From Lepus europaeus (taxonomy: Eukaryota > Chordata > Mammalia > Lagomorpha > Leporidae), in assembly GCF_033115175.1 (NCBI RefSeq), contig NC_084843.1:57948474-58012473 (forward strand): a stretch of 64,000 nucleotides of DNA, written 5' to 3'. Positions 53,532 to 63,667 of this stretch are shown piece by piece. The translations under genes were made by a program, and so were the position numbers. A model generated the notes under the pieces. That model saw nothing but the letters and a program-made list of their open reading frames with translations. It was not told where the DNA came from and ran no database searches. How positions within the stretch are numbered: position 1 is the stretch's first letter; the number at the start of each line of letters is the position of its first letter.

Positions 53532-56500
53532 AAGGTCTTTGCCATTGGGTCACCCTCCAATGGCCGCCGCGGCCAGCGCACCGCGCTGATCCGATGGCAG
53601 GAGCCAGGTACTTCTCCTGGTCTCCCATGGGGTGCAGGGCCCAAGCACTTGGGCCATCCTCCACTGCACTCCCTGGCCACAGCAGAGAGCTGGCCTGGAA
53701 GAGGGGCAACTGGGACAGAATCCGGCGCCCTGACCGGGACTAGAACTTGGTGTGCCGGCGCCGCAAGGCGGAGGATTAGCCTAGTGAGCTGCGGCGCCGG
53801 CCCAACAGCAGAACTTTCTGATCACTAAGTGTCAGCTCATTTGCTAGCCAGGAAAAAAAAATCCTTGCTAAATGACTTTATCATTTATTAATTCTATATA
53901 TATAAATGCGGTATAAACATACTATGCTATACTGAATTGTAACAACTGGTTACACCCTGAGAATAGAACTAAGAAAGGAACGGGGACTTTTAATTATTGT
54001 TACTTCTATGCCATATGAAAAATGACATAAGGAGTTAATTAAAAACATTCTGATAAGAATTACAGCAATTACTAAATCAATTTAACATAATCAGCCTTGG
54101 TATTACTTTGGAGATTACTGTTGGAAATTAAGTACAGGACAGATCGAAGACTACCCAGGCACTGGGAAAGTCCGCGCTGCGTGGGAATGTCAGTTCCCGT
54201 CTGGAAGCACTCTCAGCACTGTGGAAGGTGCTAGCTGGAGAAACGAAAGGAATCGAGTGCCTGCGGTTCTGCCAAAAATGTAGCTTCCATAATTCTGGGC
54301 AAGATAAATACATGTAACATTGTAGTTTCTAATGCTTTACATTTTAACTGTAATAGTATTTTATAACACTGAACATATTACAGTATTGTGTCAGTATTTT
54401 TGTGTTAACACCGTCATTACTTTCAGCTGTTTTCTCATAGTAAGCATTTTCATCTACAGCAAAATACTATCTTGTAGAATAAATTTTACATTTTATATTT
54501 CAGGCTGAAAAGAAGAGACAGCTGAAAATGGAATTTAAAAGCTGTGGTAAGCACTATTTCACTGCTCATTTAAAAGGAATGTTGATAAGCATATGTTACT
54601 TATACTGAAGTAACTAAAGTATAGAGTATTTAGAGTAAACCTGTTGGGTGGCCTCATCAACCAGAACCAGAAACAAGCAAAGGAAAAATTTTCAGTTATA
54701 TAAATATGTAGTAAAAATACATGTTGAATAACAAAGGCAGAAACAAAGAAAAAAAGGAGGAAATATAGTTACATTAAAAAATTAAATATTTAAATGGAAA
54801 AAAAACATTAAGAACAAAATTTTAAAATAAACAAGGGCAGGCATTTGGGCAAGTGGTTGAGCCATTAACTAGGATGCCACTCCCCACATCAGAGTGCCTG
54901 TGTTCAATACCTGGCTCTGGCTCCTGACTCCAGCTTCCTGCTACTGTGAGCCCGGGGAAGGTGCTGGCAGGCCAAGTACTTGGGCTCCTGCCACTTATGC
55001 GGGAGACCTGCACTGGATTCCCAGTCTGCAGCTTCAGCTCTCTGGTCATTGTAGGCATTTGGGGAATGAACCAGTGGATGTGAATATGCTTGTTCTCTTT
55101 CATGCTCTCTGCTTCCCAGTTTTTTTAAAATAAACAATAAATGCATAAAACATTTCACTAAATTTGAAAGACTGGGGGCCAGCATTGTGGTACAGTGGGA
55201 TAAGCCACCACCTACAATGCTGGTATCTCATATCAGAGTGCCAGTTCAAGTTTTAGCTGCTCCACTTCCGATCCAGCTCTCTGCTAACGCTCCTGGGAAA
55301 GCAGCAGTAGAGGACCCAAATATTTGGGCCCCTGCTCTCACCCGTGGGATCCCAGGATTGAGTTCCAGGCTCCTGGCTTCAGCCTGGCCCAGCCCTGGCT
55401 GTTGTAGCCGTCTGGAGAGCGAACCAGCAAATTGAAGATCTCTGTGTGTTGTGTGTCTCTCTGAAACTCTGCCTTTCAAATAAATAACATTTTTTTAAAA
55501 AATGTGAAAGGCTGAGGTTAAACACATAAAAAATTCTTACAAATAAGTATTAAAAAGCTGATTACTTCAAAGGAAAGAAATAGTTGACTTTAAAGAGCAA
55601 CTCACAAAAAAATACAAAAGGCTATCTCTAGTAATCAAAGATATGAAAACTCAAAACAGTAAGGTACAATTTTCCAGGCTAGAGGGCCAGTGCTGTGGCG
55701 CAGTGGGTTAATCCTCTGCCTGCAGCACGGGCATCCCACCTGGGTGCTGGTTCTAGTCCTGGCTGCTCCTCTTCGAACCCAGCTCTCTGCTGTGGCCTGG
55801 GATAGCAATGGAAGATGGCCAAGGTACTTGGGACCTGCACCCACGTGGGAGACCAGGAAGAAGCACCTGACTCCTGGCTTCGGATCGGCGCAGCTCTGGC
55901 CGTAGTGGCCATTTGGGGAGTAAACCCCCCCCCCCAAAAAAAGGGTTACTTTAGATTAACTATAACATGATGGTCTAGACTTACGTTAATGGATAGGATA
56001 CAGTATCCATGATGTAGTAAATATACAAGATACTAAAGAGTGTACAGCATGTTCCTATTTTAAAAATTACAAAAAAAATTATGTATACCAGGAAAACTTA
56101 GGGACACTTGTTAAAATGTTTCAAAAAGGTTAGTTTTCATTTTCTTCATACTGTATCATCTTTTCTGAGGTTCTCACCAAGAGTACGTAATCTTTTCATA
56201 AGGAGAAACTAATACAGTTATTTCCATTTTAGGGGAACAAACAGAATTCACCTTTCTCTGACAAAATCTCAGCTGCCCATCTCCAAACACACAGTTCCAA
56301 GTTTTCAGAACCATCAGGGGTCCCCCTGCTCTCCAAACTGATAATGTGGTCATGTTCTACCAAAATGGTGCCAACCGAGAGACAGTGATTTTCACAGTTT
56401 GACCAGAGACAACACCTCTTTGCACTGCACTCAGTCCTGCTCGGTGCTTTACCAACACAGGGGAGGGACCTGGCTGCACCTTCTTTGGGCGGGGATCATG

Positions 56501-59500
56501 TAACAGCAATACTGAAGAATATGTTGTATCACTGCAGAATAAGTATCAGATTTGCCTTACCTAGGATTTTGTGAAGCAAAAAAGTGACTCAGTGAGAGAG
56601 TGCCATTTGCCATTGCTTCAAGACAACATTCTGCTACCTGGCCAAGTGCCCCAGTCTTGCTTTTCCTGTGTTTCATTTGGCAGGGCACAGGAATGGACAC
56701 AGCAAAGCTGGGGCACCAACAATAAACTTGATGACTTAAACGTTCCCTAGGATGTTGGTTGCCAAAGGAAGCCCTGAAAGCTCTGGCTATACCTTTCTAA
56801 AAGCACTTAAAATTAAGAGGGAATTTCAGATGACAAGCTATCTTTGTTTTTGGAGGGTAAGCTTTAGTTCCATAATATACAAATGACACAAGTTTTCAAA
56901 TAGGCTAAGATTCCCCAGATTAAAGACTTATTCTAGGGGCCGGCGCCGTGGCGCAGCAGGTTAATGCCCTGGCCTGCAGCTCCAGCATCCCATATGGGCG
57001 CCAGTTCGAGATCTAGCTGCTCCACTTCCAATCCAGCTCTCTGCTATGGCCTGGGAAAGCAGTAGAAGATGGCCCAAGTCCTTGGGCCCCTGCATCCGCG
57101 TGAGAGACCCAGAAGAAGCTCCTGGCTCCTGGTTTCGGATCAGCACAGCTCCAGCTGTTGCGGCCAATTGGGGAGTGAACCATCGGATGGAAGACCTCTC
57201 TCTCTCTCTGCCTCTCCTCTCTGTGTAACTCTTTCAAATAAATAAATAATAAGTTTTTTAAAAAAAGACTTATTCTATATATCAATTCTTCAAAAATATT
57301 TTTAAGGAATTATTTTATTTATTTGAGAGATAGAATTACAGAGAGGTGTCTTCCATCCACTGGTTCACTCCCCCAAATGGCTGCAGCGGCCAAAGCTGGG
57401 CCTGTCAGAAGCCAGGAGCCAGGAGCTTCTTCTTTTCCTATGCGGGTTCAGGGGCCCAAGGACTTGGGCCATCCTCCATTTCTTTCCCAGGCCATAGCAG
57501 GGAGCTGGATCAGAAGTGGACCAGCCAGGACTCAAACCAGCGCCCATATAGGATGCCAGCATTGCAGGCAGCGGCTTTACCCACAAAGCCACAGCGCCGG
57601 CCCCCAAAATATTTTTGCAGTAAACGGAGAAGCAGCTTAGAATTCTGGTTCTAAATGAGATGGAGTAAACACATTACTCCTATCTCTCCAACTAACTTAA
57701 GCTCAAAACCCTTGCCATTAAACACATAATAAACATAAGATGCCTCTGAAGGGCACAGAGAAAGATCAGTTAGGAAATTTAAGACTCAAGGATCAATACG
57801 GTGGTGAGTTGCTAAGATTTTTCTCCTGTAGTTCAGATTGACTAACCTAACCCTCAACCTATAAAAACCAAATGGGCGCAGACCAAAAAAGCCCCCAAAA
57901 AAGCCTGCTCTTTTTCCAAAGGGCTAGAAAGGAGACAACATAGCAACATAAAAGCCATTTTGACCATGCTGTATTCCAACAAAACAGGAGAGGAAAAAGC
58001 AAGCAAAATCAAAAAAAGGAACAAAACACAGGAAAACAAAATGAACAGTAAAATGGTAGACTTAGGCTCTAATATGTCAATGATTACACTAAATGTAAAT
58101 GGACCAAACATACTATGAAACACAGAGTTAGCAGGATTAAAACAACATAAACTTTATGCTGTGTAAGAGGAACTCACTTCAAATACAAAGATACATTGAA
58201 AGATGACGGGGCTGGGGCCAGCGCTGTGGTGCAGTGGGTTAAGGTCCCAGCCTACAGCGTCAGCATCCCATATGGATGGCAATTAGAGTCCTGGCTGCTC
58301 CTCTTCCAATCCAGCTCTCTGCTATGGCCTGGTAAAGCAATGGAAGATGGCCCAAGACCTTGGGCCCTTGCAGCTGTGTGGAGACTGGAAGAAGCTCCTG
58401 GCTCCTGATCAGCTCAGCTCTGCCTACTGTGGTCATTTGGGGGAGTGAACCAGCAAATGGAAGGCCTCTCTCTCTCTTGCTCTACCTCTCTCTGTAACTC
58501 TGTCTTTCAAATAAATTTAAAAAAAAAAAAAAAAGAAAGAAAGAAAGATGATAGGATTGGCATTGTGGTGTAACAGGTTAAGCCACCACCTGCAGCCAGC
58601 ATCCCATACAGGTGCTGAATCAAGTCCCAGCTATTCCACTTCCAATCCAGCTCCCTGCTCATGTGCCTGGAAAAGCAGAAGATGGCTCAAGTCCTTGAGC
58701 CCCTGCAAGTCCTTTGAGACCCCAAAGAAGCTCCTGGCTCCTAACTTAGGATCGGCCCAGCTCTGGCATCCCCAGGCATTTGGGGAGTGAACCAGCGGAT
58801 GGAAGACCTTTCTGTCTCTCCCCCTCTCTCTCTCTAACTCTCTAAAATAAATAAAATAAATCTTAAAAAAGAGAGAAAAACTTAGAAACTTATATATAAT
58901 ACACAACATGTGGTCTTGTTCAATGATCTATTAACAGAAACTTAACTCTCGGCCGGCGCCGCGGCTCAATAGGCTAATCCTCCGCCTTGCGGCGCCGGCA
59001 CACCGAGTTCTAGTCCCGGTCGGGGCACCGATCCTATCCCGGTTGCCCCTCTTCCAGGCCAGCTCTCTGCTGTGGCCAGGGAGTGCAGTGGAGGATGGCC
59101 CAAGTGCTTGGGCCCTGCACCCCATCGGAGACCAGGATAAGCACCTGGCTCCTGCCATTGGACCGGCGCGGTGCGCCGGCCGCAGCGCGCCTACCGCGGC
59201 GGCCATTGGAGGGTGAACCAACGGCAAAGGAAGACCTTTCTCTCTATCTCTCTCTCTCTCACTGTCCACTCTGCCTGTCAAAAATTAAAAAAAAAAAAGA
59301 GAGAAACTTAACTGTCATTTTCCATAGTTGCTTTCTTTTAATAACAACAATAGTATGTATTTACTAGCGGAAAACTCAGGATGTTTATACAGTTAAATGA
59401 AGATACCCCTGTCAATGCTGCATCAGTCCTTTGAGACATTAACTCGCCAGAATATGTATCCTTTAACTCTTTTTGATGTTTAAATACACATAAGAGCATT

Positions 59501-62500
59501 TTAACTTTATCTAAAAAAATTGGATATTTGGCAGTGTGCCTTTGGTGTAGCAGTTAAAATGCTGCATGGGACATCCCACACTGGAGTGCCTGGGATCAAG
59601 TCTGGGCTCTACTCTCCATTCCAGACTCTTGCTAACATGCACCTTGGGAGGCAGCAGATGATGGCTCAGGTACTTGGGTCCTTGCCACCCATAGAGGAGA
59701 CTCAGATCGAGCTCCTGGCTCCTGGCCTCCACTTGGCCCATTCTCCACTGCTTTCCCAGGCCATAGCAGGGAGCTGGATCAGAAGTGGAGCAGCAAGTCT
59801 CTAACCAGCAACTTTATGGGATGCCAGCATCGAAGGAGAAGGCTTAACCTGCTATGCCACAGTGCCGGTCCCTGGATATAGACATGTATCCATCATATGA
59901 AGTACTACTTAAAATGTTCTCAGAAAATCACATATTCTTTGATAATATAAGTTCACTGAAGTTACAAAAACATACTATACTCGGTATCTAGAAATTCAAT
60001 GGTCACAATATTAATATTAACAGCAGAAAGAATAAAACTCTCCTAGAACTAGAAAACAGCAAGATAGTTGAAATTGCTGCACAAACAGTTAAGGGAGTTG
60101 GGGAAGAGGCTGTGGTGTAGCAAGCTAAGAATCCACCTGCATGGCACTAGCATCCAACATGGGCACAGGTTTGTGTCCCAGCTGCTCCACTTCAGATCCA
60201 GCTCTCTGCTATGGCCTGGGAAAGGAGTAGAAGATGGCCCAAGTCCTTGGGCTGCTGTACTTATATGGGAGACCCAGAAGAAGCTCCTGGCTCCTTTGGG
60301 TCAACTCAGCTGTGAACACTGCAGCCATTTGGAGAATGAACCAGTGGATGGAAGACCTTTCTGGCTGTCTCTCCCTCTCAGTCTGCAACTCTACCTCTCA
60401 AATAAATACAATCTAACAAACAAACAAACAAAAACAGTTAAGGGAACAAAAGCACATTATCAGGGCCAGCGTTGTGGCATAGCAGGTGAAGCCACTGCCT
60501 GTAGCACTGGTATCCCATATGAGCACTGGTTCTAGTCCCACCTGCTCCACTTCAGATCCAGCTCCCTGCTAATGCACCTGGGAAAGCAGCAGAAGATGGC
60601 CCAGGTGCTTGAGCCCCTGCACCTACATGGGAGACCCCAAGGAAGCTCCTGGCTCGTGGCTTTGGACCGGCCAAGCTGTGGCCATTGCAGCCATGTGAGG
60701 AGTGAACCAGCAGATGGAAGATCACTGTCTCTCCCTCCCTCTCTCTTGCCCTCTGTAAACTCTACCTTGAAAATAAATAAATAAATCTTAAAAAAAAAAA
60801 AAGAAGCATATTACCACAAATTATATTTCCTAATTTTTTTTTTGTTTGTAAAGTAAGCACTATGACCTCACAGCATCATTAGATAAATAAAAATACTGAT
60901 ATTCTACCATTGTGTGTCTCCTCCCCCTCCCCCCAAAAAAAGGAGGTGGGGTAGTAGAACTATGCTAATTCAAGTATTTATTTCCAGGGAATAAATACTC
61001 ACAGCTGTCTCTCCTTCTGGGCGATCTGTTTCTGCAGACTGTTGGATTTACTCAGACATTCTTGTAGATATTTCTCGTCTTCAGCTTCAGCTTCCATTTG
61101 CGCCTTCTCTGCTTGCTGCAATCTGGTGTAATTCAAATCAACTTTGGGTAAAACTGAGGCTAGAACTAGGGTGTAAAAGGGTGAAGAAGACAAAGAAAAG
61201 AAAAATGGGGAAATAGAAACATTTCTAAATGAAAACAAAGTTTGGGGAAAACTCACAAACTCAAACGTGAAAGAGCCACACAATGTCTAGAAACTATTTT
61301 GTGATTTTTTTTTCCAGTATAACATATAATATGCCCAGAATACGATCTTCAAATTTGTTTTATTTATCTTTCATAATTAACAATGCAAAGCAATACAGCC
61401 TTTACCACTTAGGTAGAGCGTAATGAATCAAATTTCAAAATCTAACAGGTATGTTAGTGCCTTTATACAAAACCATGAAAATCATAGCACTATGCCTACA
61501 CTAGGTAAAGAAGCCACACTGTCGCGCTACGCTCAGATGTGTACGCCAGGAATCACGTGTGCTGCAAGGCCGAGAGCAAAGACCTGCAACTACTCCAAAT
61601 GACAGCCGAGTCTCTCCTATGGGATCTCTATGCATTCACTAAATTATGCCAAAGCCATGTGACGTCTATGGGTGTGGACATAGATGGGCTTTTTTTTTAA
61701 AGAGACAAAACAAATTTAGTGCTAGTTGGCATCATTGTCTAGAGATCATTTTTGTTCCTCCAAATGAATATTAAAAATCAGCTAAAAATGTAATTTTGAT
61801 TTTTTCTATTTTTATTCGTAACTCATTGTTTCTCCCTATGCCTAGTTCTACTTCCTGCCTCCTTTGGCCATCTAAGATTTCTCAGTTTAATTTCAGTGTT
61901 TTTATAAGAAAATATCTCCAAAGATTCAAGGAACCTTAACTCCTTATTGCAAATCACAAATTTCTGTTCAATTAACTATTAAAAAACCTGTCACTATCTT
62001 TTTGCCTGAAAACCATACCCCATAGGGCAACCCCCACACATTTCAGAAACAGAAATGCTGCTTCCAAAGAATGGAGAGTAACATTTACGTTATCTCTAAT
62101 CAAAATTTAAATTTAAATGTCAGGGTGGTGGAGGTGCTCTTCTTTAAGGTTAGAGAGAATAAGAGAACGTCAGATGAGGTAGGCCTGGAAGTTGTGCTAT
62201 CACCAGCGAGAGCTGTGGGGACTGGAAGACTGTGACGCTGAAGCAGGGGGCGGCGGCCGTCATGGGCTGTCAACTACCTGACAGCCAGGAAAGGGGTCGT
62301 CAAGCCAACAGTGGGCCAATGGAGAAAAAAAATCAGTGCCAACACATTGTGAAACTAAGGGTTAACTGGTTTTTAAACAATTTGTATGTTTTCCATCAAA
62401 AAGTTGCTAAAAAAGATAAAACTGCATTTGTAAATCCTGACCTCCAAAGGGCCAATACTCGAACCGGCCCTCGTACACGAGGTTTGAGGGGAGCATTTCT

Positions 62501-63629
62501 GGAAATCCAAGTGTGCCCATTCTGCTGTATGGCAAGGGACCACAGCAGCCAACCAAGAAACGGACAGGGCTCCTAACACCCTTTTACTTAACAGCATAAA
62601 TTCTTTTCTATTTAATATAGTACAAAACTGTTGATTCTCTTTTAGTCTGGTTAAATGAGTAGTTTTCAGAAAGAGATATCCTTGACCAGCTTGTACTGGT
62701 CCTGAGTGTCAGTGCTGGCACATTTCACCAATGACATTGCAATTGTCCTAGTTTGAGTTAACAAATCATTGTCACTTCATAATGGAATGGACAGAAATCA
62801 AAGACAGAAAAAGGTAATAAAGATGTCCAAAATGTAAAAATGGGGATAAAGAAAACAAAAAAGAAAAAAGAAGAAAGAGGATGTCAATAAAAGAATATTC
62901 ATGTCCATAAAGCATTAATAGTTATGTTTTTCATAAGTAGATTCAAAGAAAGCAATGATAAGACACATGTTGACACCAACATGACGGGGCAATGGAAATA
63001 CATTACATTTTCCAACAATAAAAGTGAAAAATGCTAATATAAACCAATTCAATTTAAACAAAATTGTATCTTGGGTTGGGTTGAGGGTCCTAGGTCAAAG
63101 AAACAAAACTAAACTACCAATTCAGAATGCCTGATTTCAGATAAAGAGATGGTGAATGGAAAAGAACATGACAATTAATATGCATGGGAATCAATCAGGG
63201 ATAATCCCACCACGGATTTTGTTCATTTTGAATTTTTTAAGGTTTTTGTTTGTGTATTTGTTTTATATAGTAGGTTGAACCACAGAAAACTGCTGATATT
63301 AGGCTTTTAAAAAAAATCTACAAAATGGCAAACTGAAACAAATCAGCCTAATATAAAGCAACTTGATTCCATGCAACAACCAAAACAAAAGGCAAAATCC
63401 TGCTGGGCTTAAACAAAAAACATGTCTAATTTATATTTTCCTAACGGTTTCTGTGGCAGGTGTCAGAGTTGAATAAAGAAAAAAGGGAGGAAGAAGGGGG
63501 AAGAAAGAAACTAAGATTGGAAGTGGTGTACCTTTGTTCCAGCTGCCTCATGGCTGCAGTAATTTTACTGGTTTTTTCCTCTAGTCGGGCAATTATTTCA
63601 TTTTTTTCTTTTAAGCCATCTTCAGAACC
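45307..63629 (-). CDS. RUFY2: RUFY2, RUN and FYVE domain protein 2 (C-terminal 237 residues)
   Basis: Seven exons on the minus strand (63629-63532, 61122-61003, 52030-51901, 51563-51469, 50354-50306, 45613-45536, 45450-45307) join with matching phases into 714 nt, 237 residues plus TAA. RUFY proteins are endosomal Rab effectors: an N-terminal RUN domain, a long coiled coil and a C-terminal FYVE finger that binds phosphatidylinositol 3-phosphate. This window holds the distal coiled coil (about residues 1-165 of the fragment, Glu/Lys/Gln-rich heptads) and the complete FYVE domain. The WxxD motif (WLKD), KRKHHCRNCG, the RVC motif (PVRVCDSC) and four CxxC pairs for two zinc ions are all present. 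The RUN domain and the start lie right of 64000. RUFY1 is a close paralogue; synteny with HNRNPH3 favours RUFY2. Confidence 0.95.
45536..45613 (-). CDS. RUFY2: RUFY2 FYVE exon 1 (WxxD and first zinc ligands)
   Basis: This 78-nt exon has acceptor CTACTAG| and donor AGAAAG|GTAAGG. It encodes [20 protein letters not shown] and SLSKRK. WLKD is the WxxD motif and CKLC the first zinc pair. An 85-nt intron separates it from the last exon. Confidence 0.96.
45770..45990 (+). repeat. CSINE, outer old copy, left part
   Basis: It runs to GGCACTTAAGAGAGTAAAC and continues after the inner SINE at 46350 with CCAGCAGATGCAAGTTC. Confidence 0.78.
45991..46349 (+). repeat. CSINE nested in an older CSINE
   Basis: The inner copy is GGGGCTGGCGCTGTGCTG to AAAATAAATAAATAAATAAA. 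GGCTCCT is repeated in its middle (46182-46202). Confidence 0.9.
46350..46432 (+). repeat. CSINE, outer old copy, right part
   Basis: It resumes CCAGCAGATGCAAGTTC and ends TTTTGAATAAGTAAATATT. Confidence 0.75.
46720..46757 (-). repeat. CSINE, outer copy, left part
   Basis: AAAAGATTTATTATTTGAAAGAGTTAGAGAG is the tail end of a minus-strand SINE cut by the next entry. Confidence 0.85.
46758..47083 (+). repeat. CSINE inserted in a minus-strand CSINE
   Basis: Flanks AGAGTTAGAGAG and AGAGTTATAGAGAAG. Inner element has a GGCCGGCACCGTGGCTC head and an AAAATAAAATAAAACAAAA tail. Confidence 0.93.
47085..47313 (-). repeat. CSINE, outer copy, right part
   Basis: It resumes AGAAGTCTTCCACCCACTAG and ends ATGGCAGCCCAACCCC. 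Confidence 0.85.
47412..47682 (-). repeat. CSINE
   Basis: It ends CTACACCACAGCACCAGCCCC and has a 30-bp gap in the middle of the body. Confidence 0.92.
47916..48068. repeat. Chimeric CSINE: minus-strand tail joined to plus-strand body
   Basis: The left 40 bp (TTATCTATCTATAGTTAGAGG) look like a minus-strand tail. From 47965, TCCTGGCTGCTTCACATTAG to GTGGGAGATCCAG is plus-strand body. Confidence 0.55.
48338..48657 (+). repeat. CSINE
   Basis: The head is GGGCCAGCATTATGGCACAG and the tail CAAATAAATAAATCTTT plus A-rich. Confidence 0.93.
48804..48832 (-). repeat. CSINE, outer copy, left part
   Basis: AAAAATAATTTATTTGAAAG is the tail end of a minus-strand SINE interrupted by the next entry. Confidence 0.85.
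48833..49153 (+). repeat. CSINE inserted in a minus-strand CSINE
   Basis: TTACACAGA is duplicated at 48824-48832 and 49154-49162. Confidence 0.94.
49154..49384 (-). repeat. CSINE, outer copy, right part
   Basis: It resumes GGGAGAGACATTTGCTAG and ends CTACACCACAGCACCAGCCCC. Confidence 0.88.
49438..49762 (+). repeat. CSINE, old subtype
   Basis: The head is GGCCAGTGTTGTAATGAAGC and the tail CAATTAAATAAATACATC. Confidence 0.88.
49880..50050 (-). repeat. Possible MIR-family fragment
   Basis: CCCATTTCAGAAGAGGAGACAGG resembles the reverse of the MIR phrase on counting down to CTCATCTGTAAAATGGG. The rest is diverged. Confidence 0.4.
50306..50354 (-). CDS. RUFY2: RUFY2 small exon before the FYVE domain
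   Basis: This 49-nt exon has acceptor ATCTTCTTAG| and donor TGCAG|GTGAGT. It encodes [16 protein letters not shown], the end of the coiled coil. Confidence 0.94.
50606..50699 (-). repeat. MIR 3' part
   Basis: ATTTATTGTAGACCTACTGTGTGCCAGACACC and CTCATTTCATCTTCACAAAA are the reverse of the MIR end. Confidence 0.7.
50702..51030 (+). repeat. CSINE
   Basis: The head is GGGGCTGGCACTGTGACACAG and the tail CAAATAAATAAATC plus A-rich. Confidence 0.93.
51031..51468. other. RUFY2 intron, unclassified
   Basis: No SINE and no exon signal is seen between the SINE and the coiled-coil exon at 51469. Confidence 0.4.
51469..51563 (-). CDS. RUFY2: RUFY2 coiled-coil exon
   Basis: This 95-nt exon has acceptor TTTTGAAG| and donor AGCGA|GTAATT (a weak donor). 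It encodes [20 protein letters not shown] and [10 protein letters not shown]. Confidence 0.93.
51901..52030 (-). CDS. RUFY2: RUFY2 coiled-coil exon
   Basis: This 130-nt exon has acceptor CATTCAAG| and donor AAAAAA|GTAAAT. It encodes [20 protein letters not shown] and [18 protein letters not shown]. It joins the exon 9 kb upstream without a gap in the protein. Confidence 0.94.
52125..52469 (-). repeat. CSINE, young subtype, 95 bp from a RUFY2 exon
   Basis: It starts with a long T tract and TTTTTGACAGGCAG and ends GAGCTGCGGCGCCGGCC. Confidence 0.94.
52487..52790 (-). repeat. CSINE, old
   Basis: It starts TTTACTTATTTATTTAAAAGC and ends CTACACAACACCAGCCCC. Confidence 0.88.
52843..53114 (-). repeat. 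CSINE
   Basis: It lacks the usual GAGAG tract and ends CGCCACAGCACCAGGCCCC. Confidence 0.88.
53126..53427 (-). repeat. CSINE, old
   Basis: It starts TTAAAACTTATTTTATTTGAAAGG and ends CACCAAACGCCTACC. Confidence 0.82.
53471..53803 (-). repeat. CSINE, young subtype with (GA)n
   Basis: A GA run of 13 units is at 53507-53532. CAGCAGAA flanks it at 53463-53470 and 53806-53813. Confidence 0.95.
53804..54832. other. RUFY2 intron, SINE-free kilobase
   Basis: It is AT-rich with a local GC- and CpG-bearing patch at 54130-54260. One plus-strand exon-like segment is at 54504-54546. No repeat was recognised. Confidence 0.45.
54833..55140 (+). repeat. CSINE, old subtype
   Basis: The head is GGGCAGGCATTTGGGCAAG and the tail TTTTAAAATAAACAATAAATG. 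Confidence 0.85.
55176..55502 (+). repeat. CSINE
   Basis: TTTGAAAGACTG before and TGTGAAAGGCTG after suggest a diverged target duplication. Confidence 0.92.
55684..55941 (+). repeat. CSINE lacking its CT tract, with a C-run/A-run end
   Basis: After GGGGAGTAAA the element ends at C13 and A7. The normal GGAAGACC-(CT)n-TAAATAAA part is absent. Confidence 0.9.
55942..56935. other. RUFY2 intron, unclassified SINE-free kilobase
   Basis: It has mixed base composition with longer GC-moderate stretches at 56220-56700. I recognised neither a gene nor a repeat. It could be an old, diverged transposon. Confidence 0.4.
56936..57263 (+). repeat. CSINE
   Basis: AAAGACTTATTCTA is duplicated at 56922-56935 and 57264-57277. 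Confidence 0.96.
57304..57604 (-). repeat. CSINE
   Basis: CAAAAATATTTTT before and CAAAATATTTTTG after are its target duplication. Confidence 0.94.
57605..58210. other. RUFY2 intron, probable old L1 piece
   Basis: AATATGTCAATGATTACACTAAATGTAAATGGAC and AGAGGAACTCACTTC (58070-58180) look like L1 ORF2 endonuclease-region sequence. The rest is unclassified. Confidence 0.45.
58213..58532 (+). repeat. CSINE
   Basis: It follows GAAAGATGACGGGGC. The tail A-run passes into (GAAA)n, which ends in a repeat of GAAAGATGA. Confidence 0.93.
58553..58869 (+). repeat. CSINE, old
   Basis: The head is GATTGGCATTGTGGTGTAAC and the tail AAATAAATAAAATAAATC. Confidence 0.9.
58948..59301 (+). repeat. CSINE, youngest-looking copy
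   Basis: AGAAACTTAACT is duplicated at 58936-58947 and 59302-59313. It keeps a full GC-rich head and GCCGGCCGCAGCGCGCC. Confidence 0.97.
59532..59873. repeat. Head-to-head chimeric CSINE (plus body joined to minus body)
   Basis: From 59532 to about 59735 it reads plus strand (CCTTTGGTGTAGCAG to CTCCTGGCCTCCACTTGGCCC). From about 59738 to 59873 it reads minus strand (TTCTCCACTGCTTTCCCAGG to CAGTGCCGGTCCC). Both tails are missing. Confidence 0.8.
60097..60431 (+). repeat. CSINE with CAAA tail repeats
   Basis: AAACAGTTAAGGGA is duplicated at 60083-60096 and 60432-60445. Confidence 0.95.
60464..60803 (+). repeat. CSINE
   Basis: AAGCACATTAT before and AAGCATATTA after fit a diverged duplication. 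It ends 200 bp from the RUFY2 exon at 61003. Confidence 0.93.
61003..61122 (-). CDS. RUFY2: RUFY2 coiled-coil exon
   Basis: This 120-nt exon has acceptor TTACACCAG| and donor CAGCT|GTGAGT. It encodes [20 protein letters not shown] and [19 protein letters not shown]. The acceptor is chosen from the phase of the neighbouring exon, because an AG seven bases further on would break the frame. Confidence 0.92.
61123..63531. other. RUFY2 intron, SINE-free 2.4 kb
   Basis: No CSINE is present over the whole intron. A GC-bearing segment at 62130-62580 includes a 114-codon open frame. The remainder is AT-rich and unclassified. Confidence 0.5.
63532..63629 (-). CDS. RUFY2: RUFY2 coiled-coil exon (leftmost in protein order here)
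   Basis: The exon is 98 nt, acceptor TATAAATAG|, donor CAAAG|GTACAC. It encodes [19 protein letters not shown] and [10 protein letters not shown] and leaves AG for an Arg codon completed in the next exon. Confidence 0.93.
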
Positions 63630-63667
63630 CTATTTATAAAAATATGAAAACTATACTGGTTTTCATT

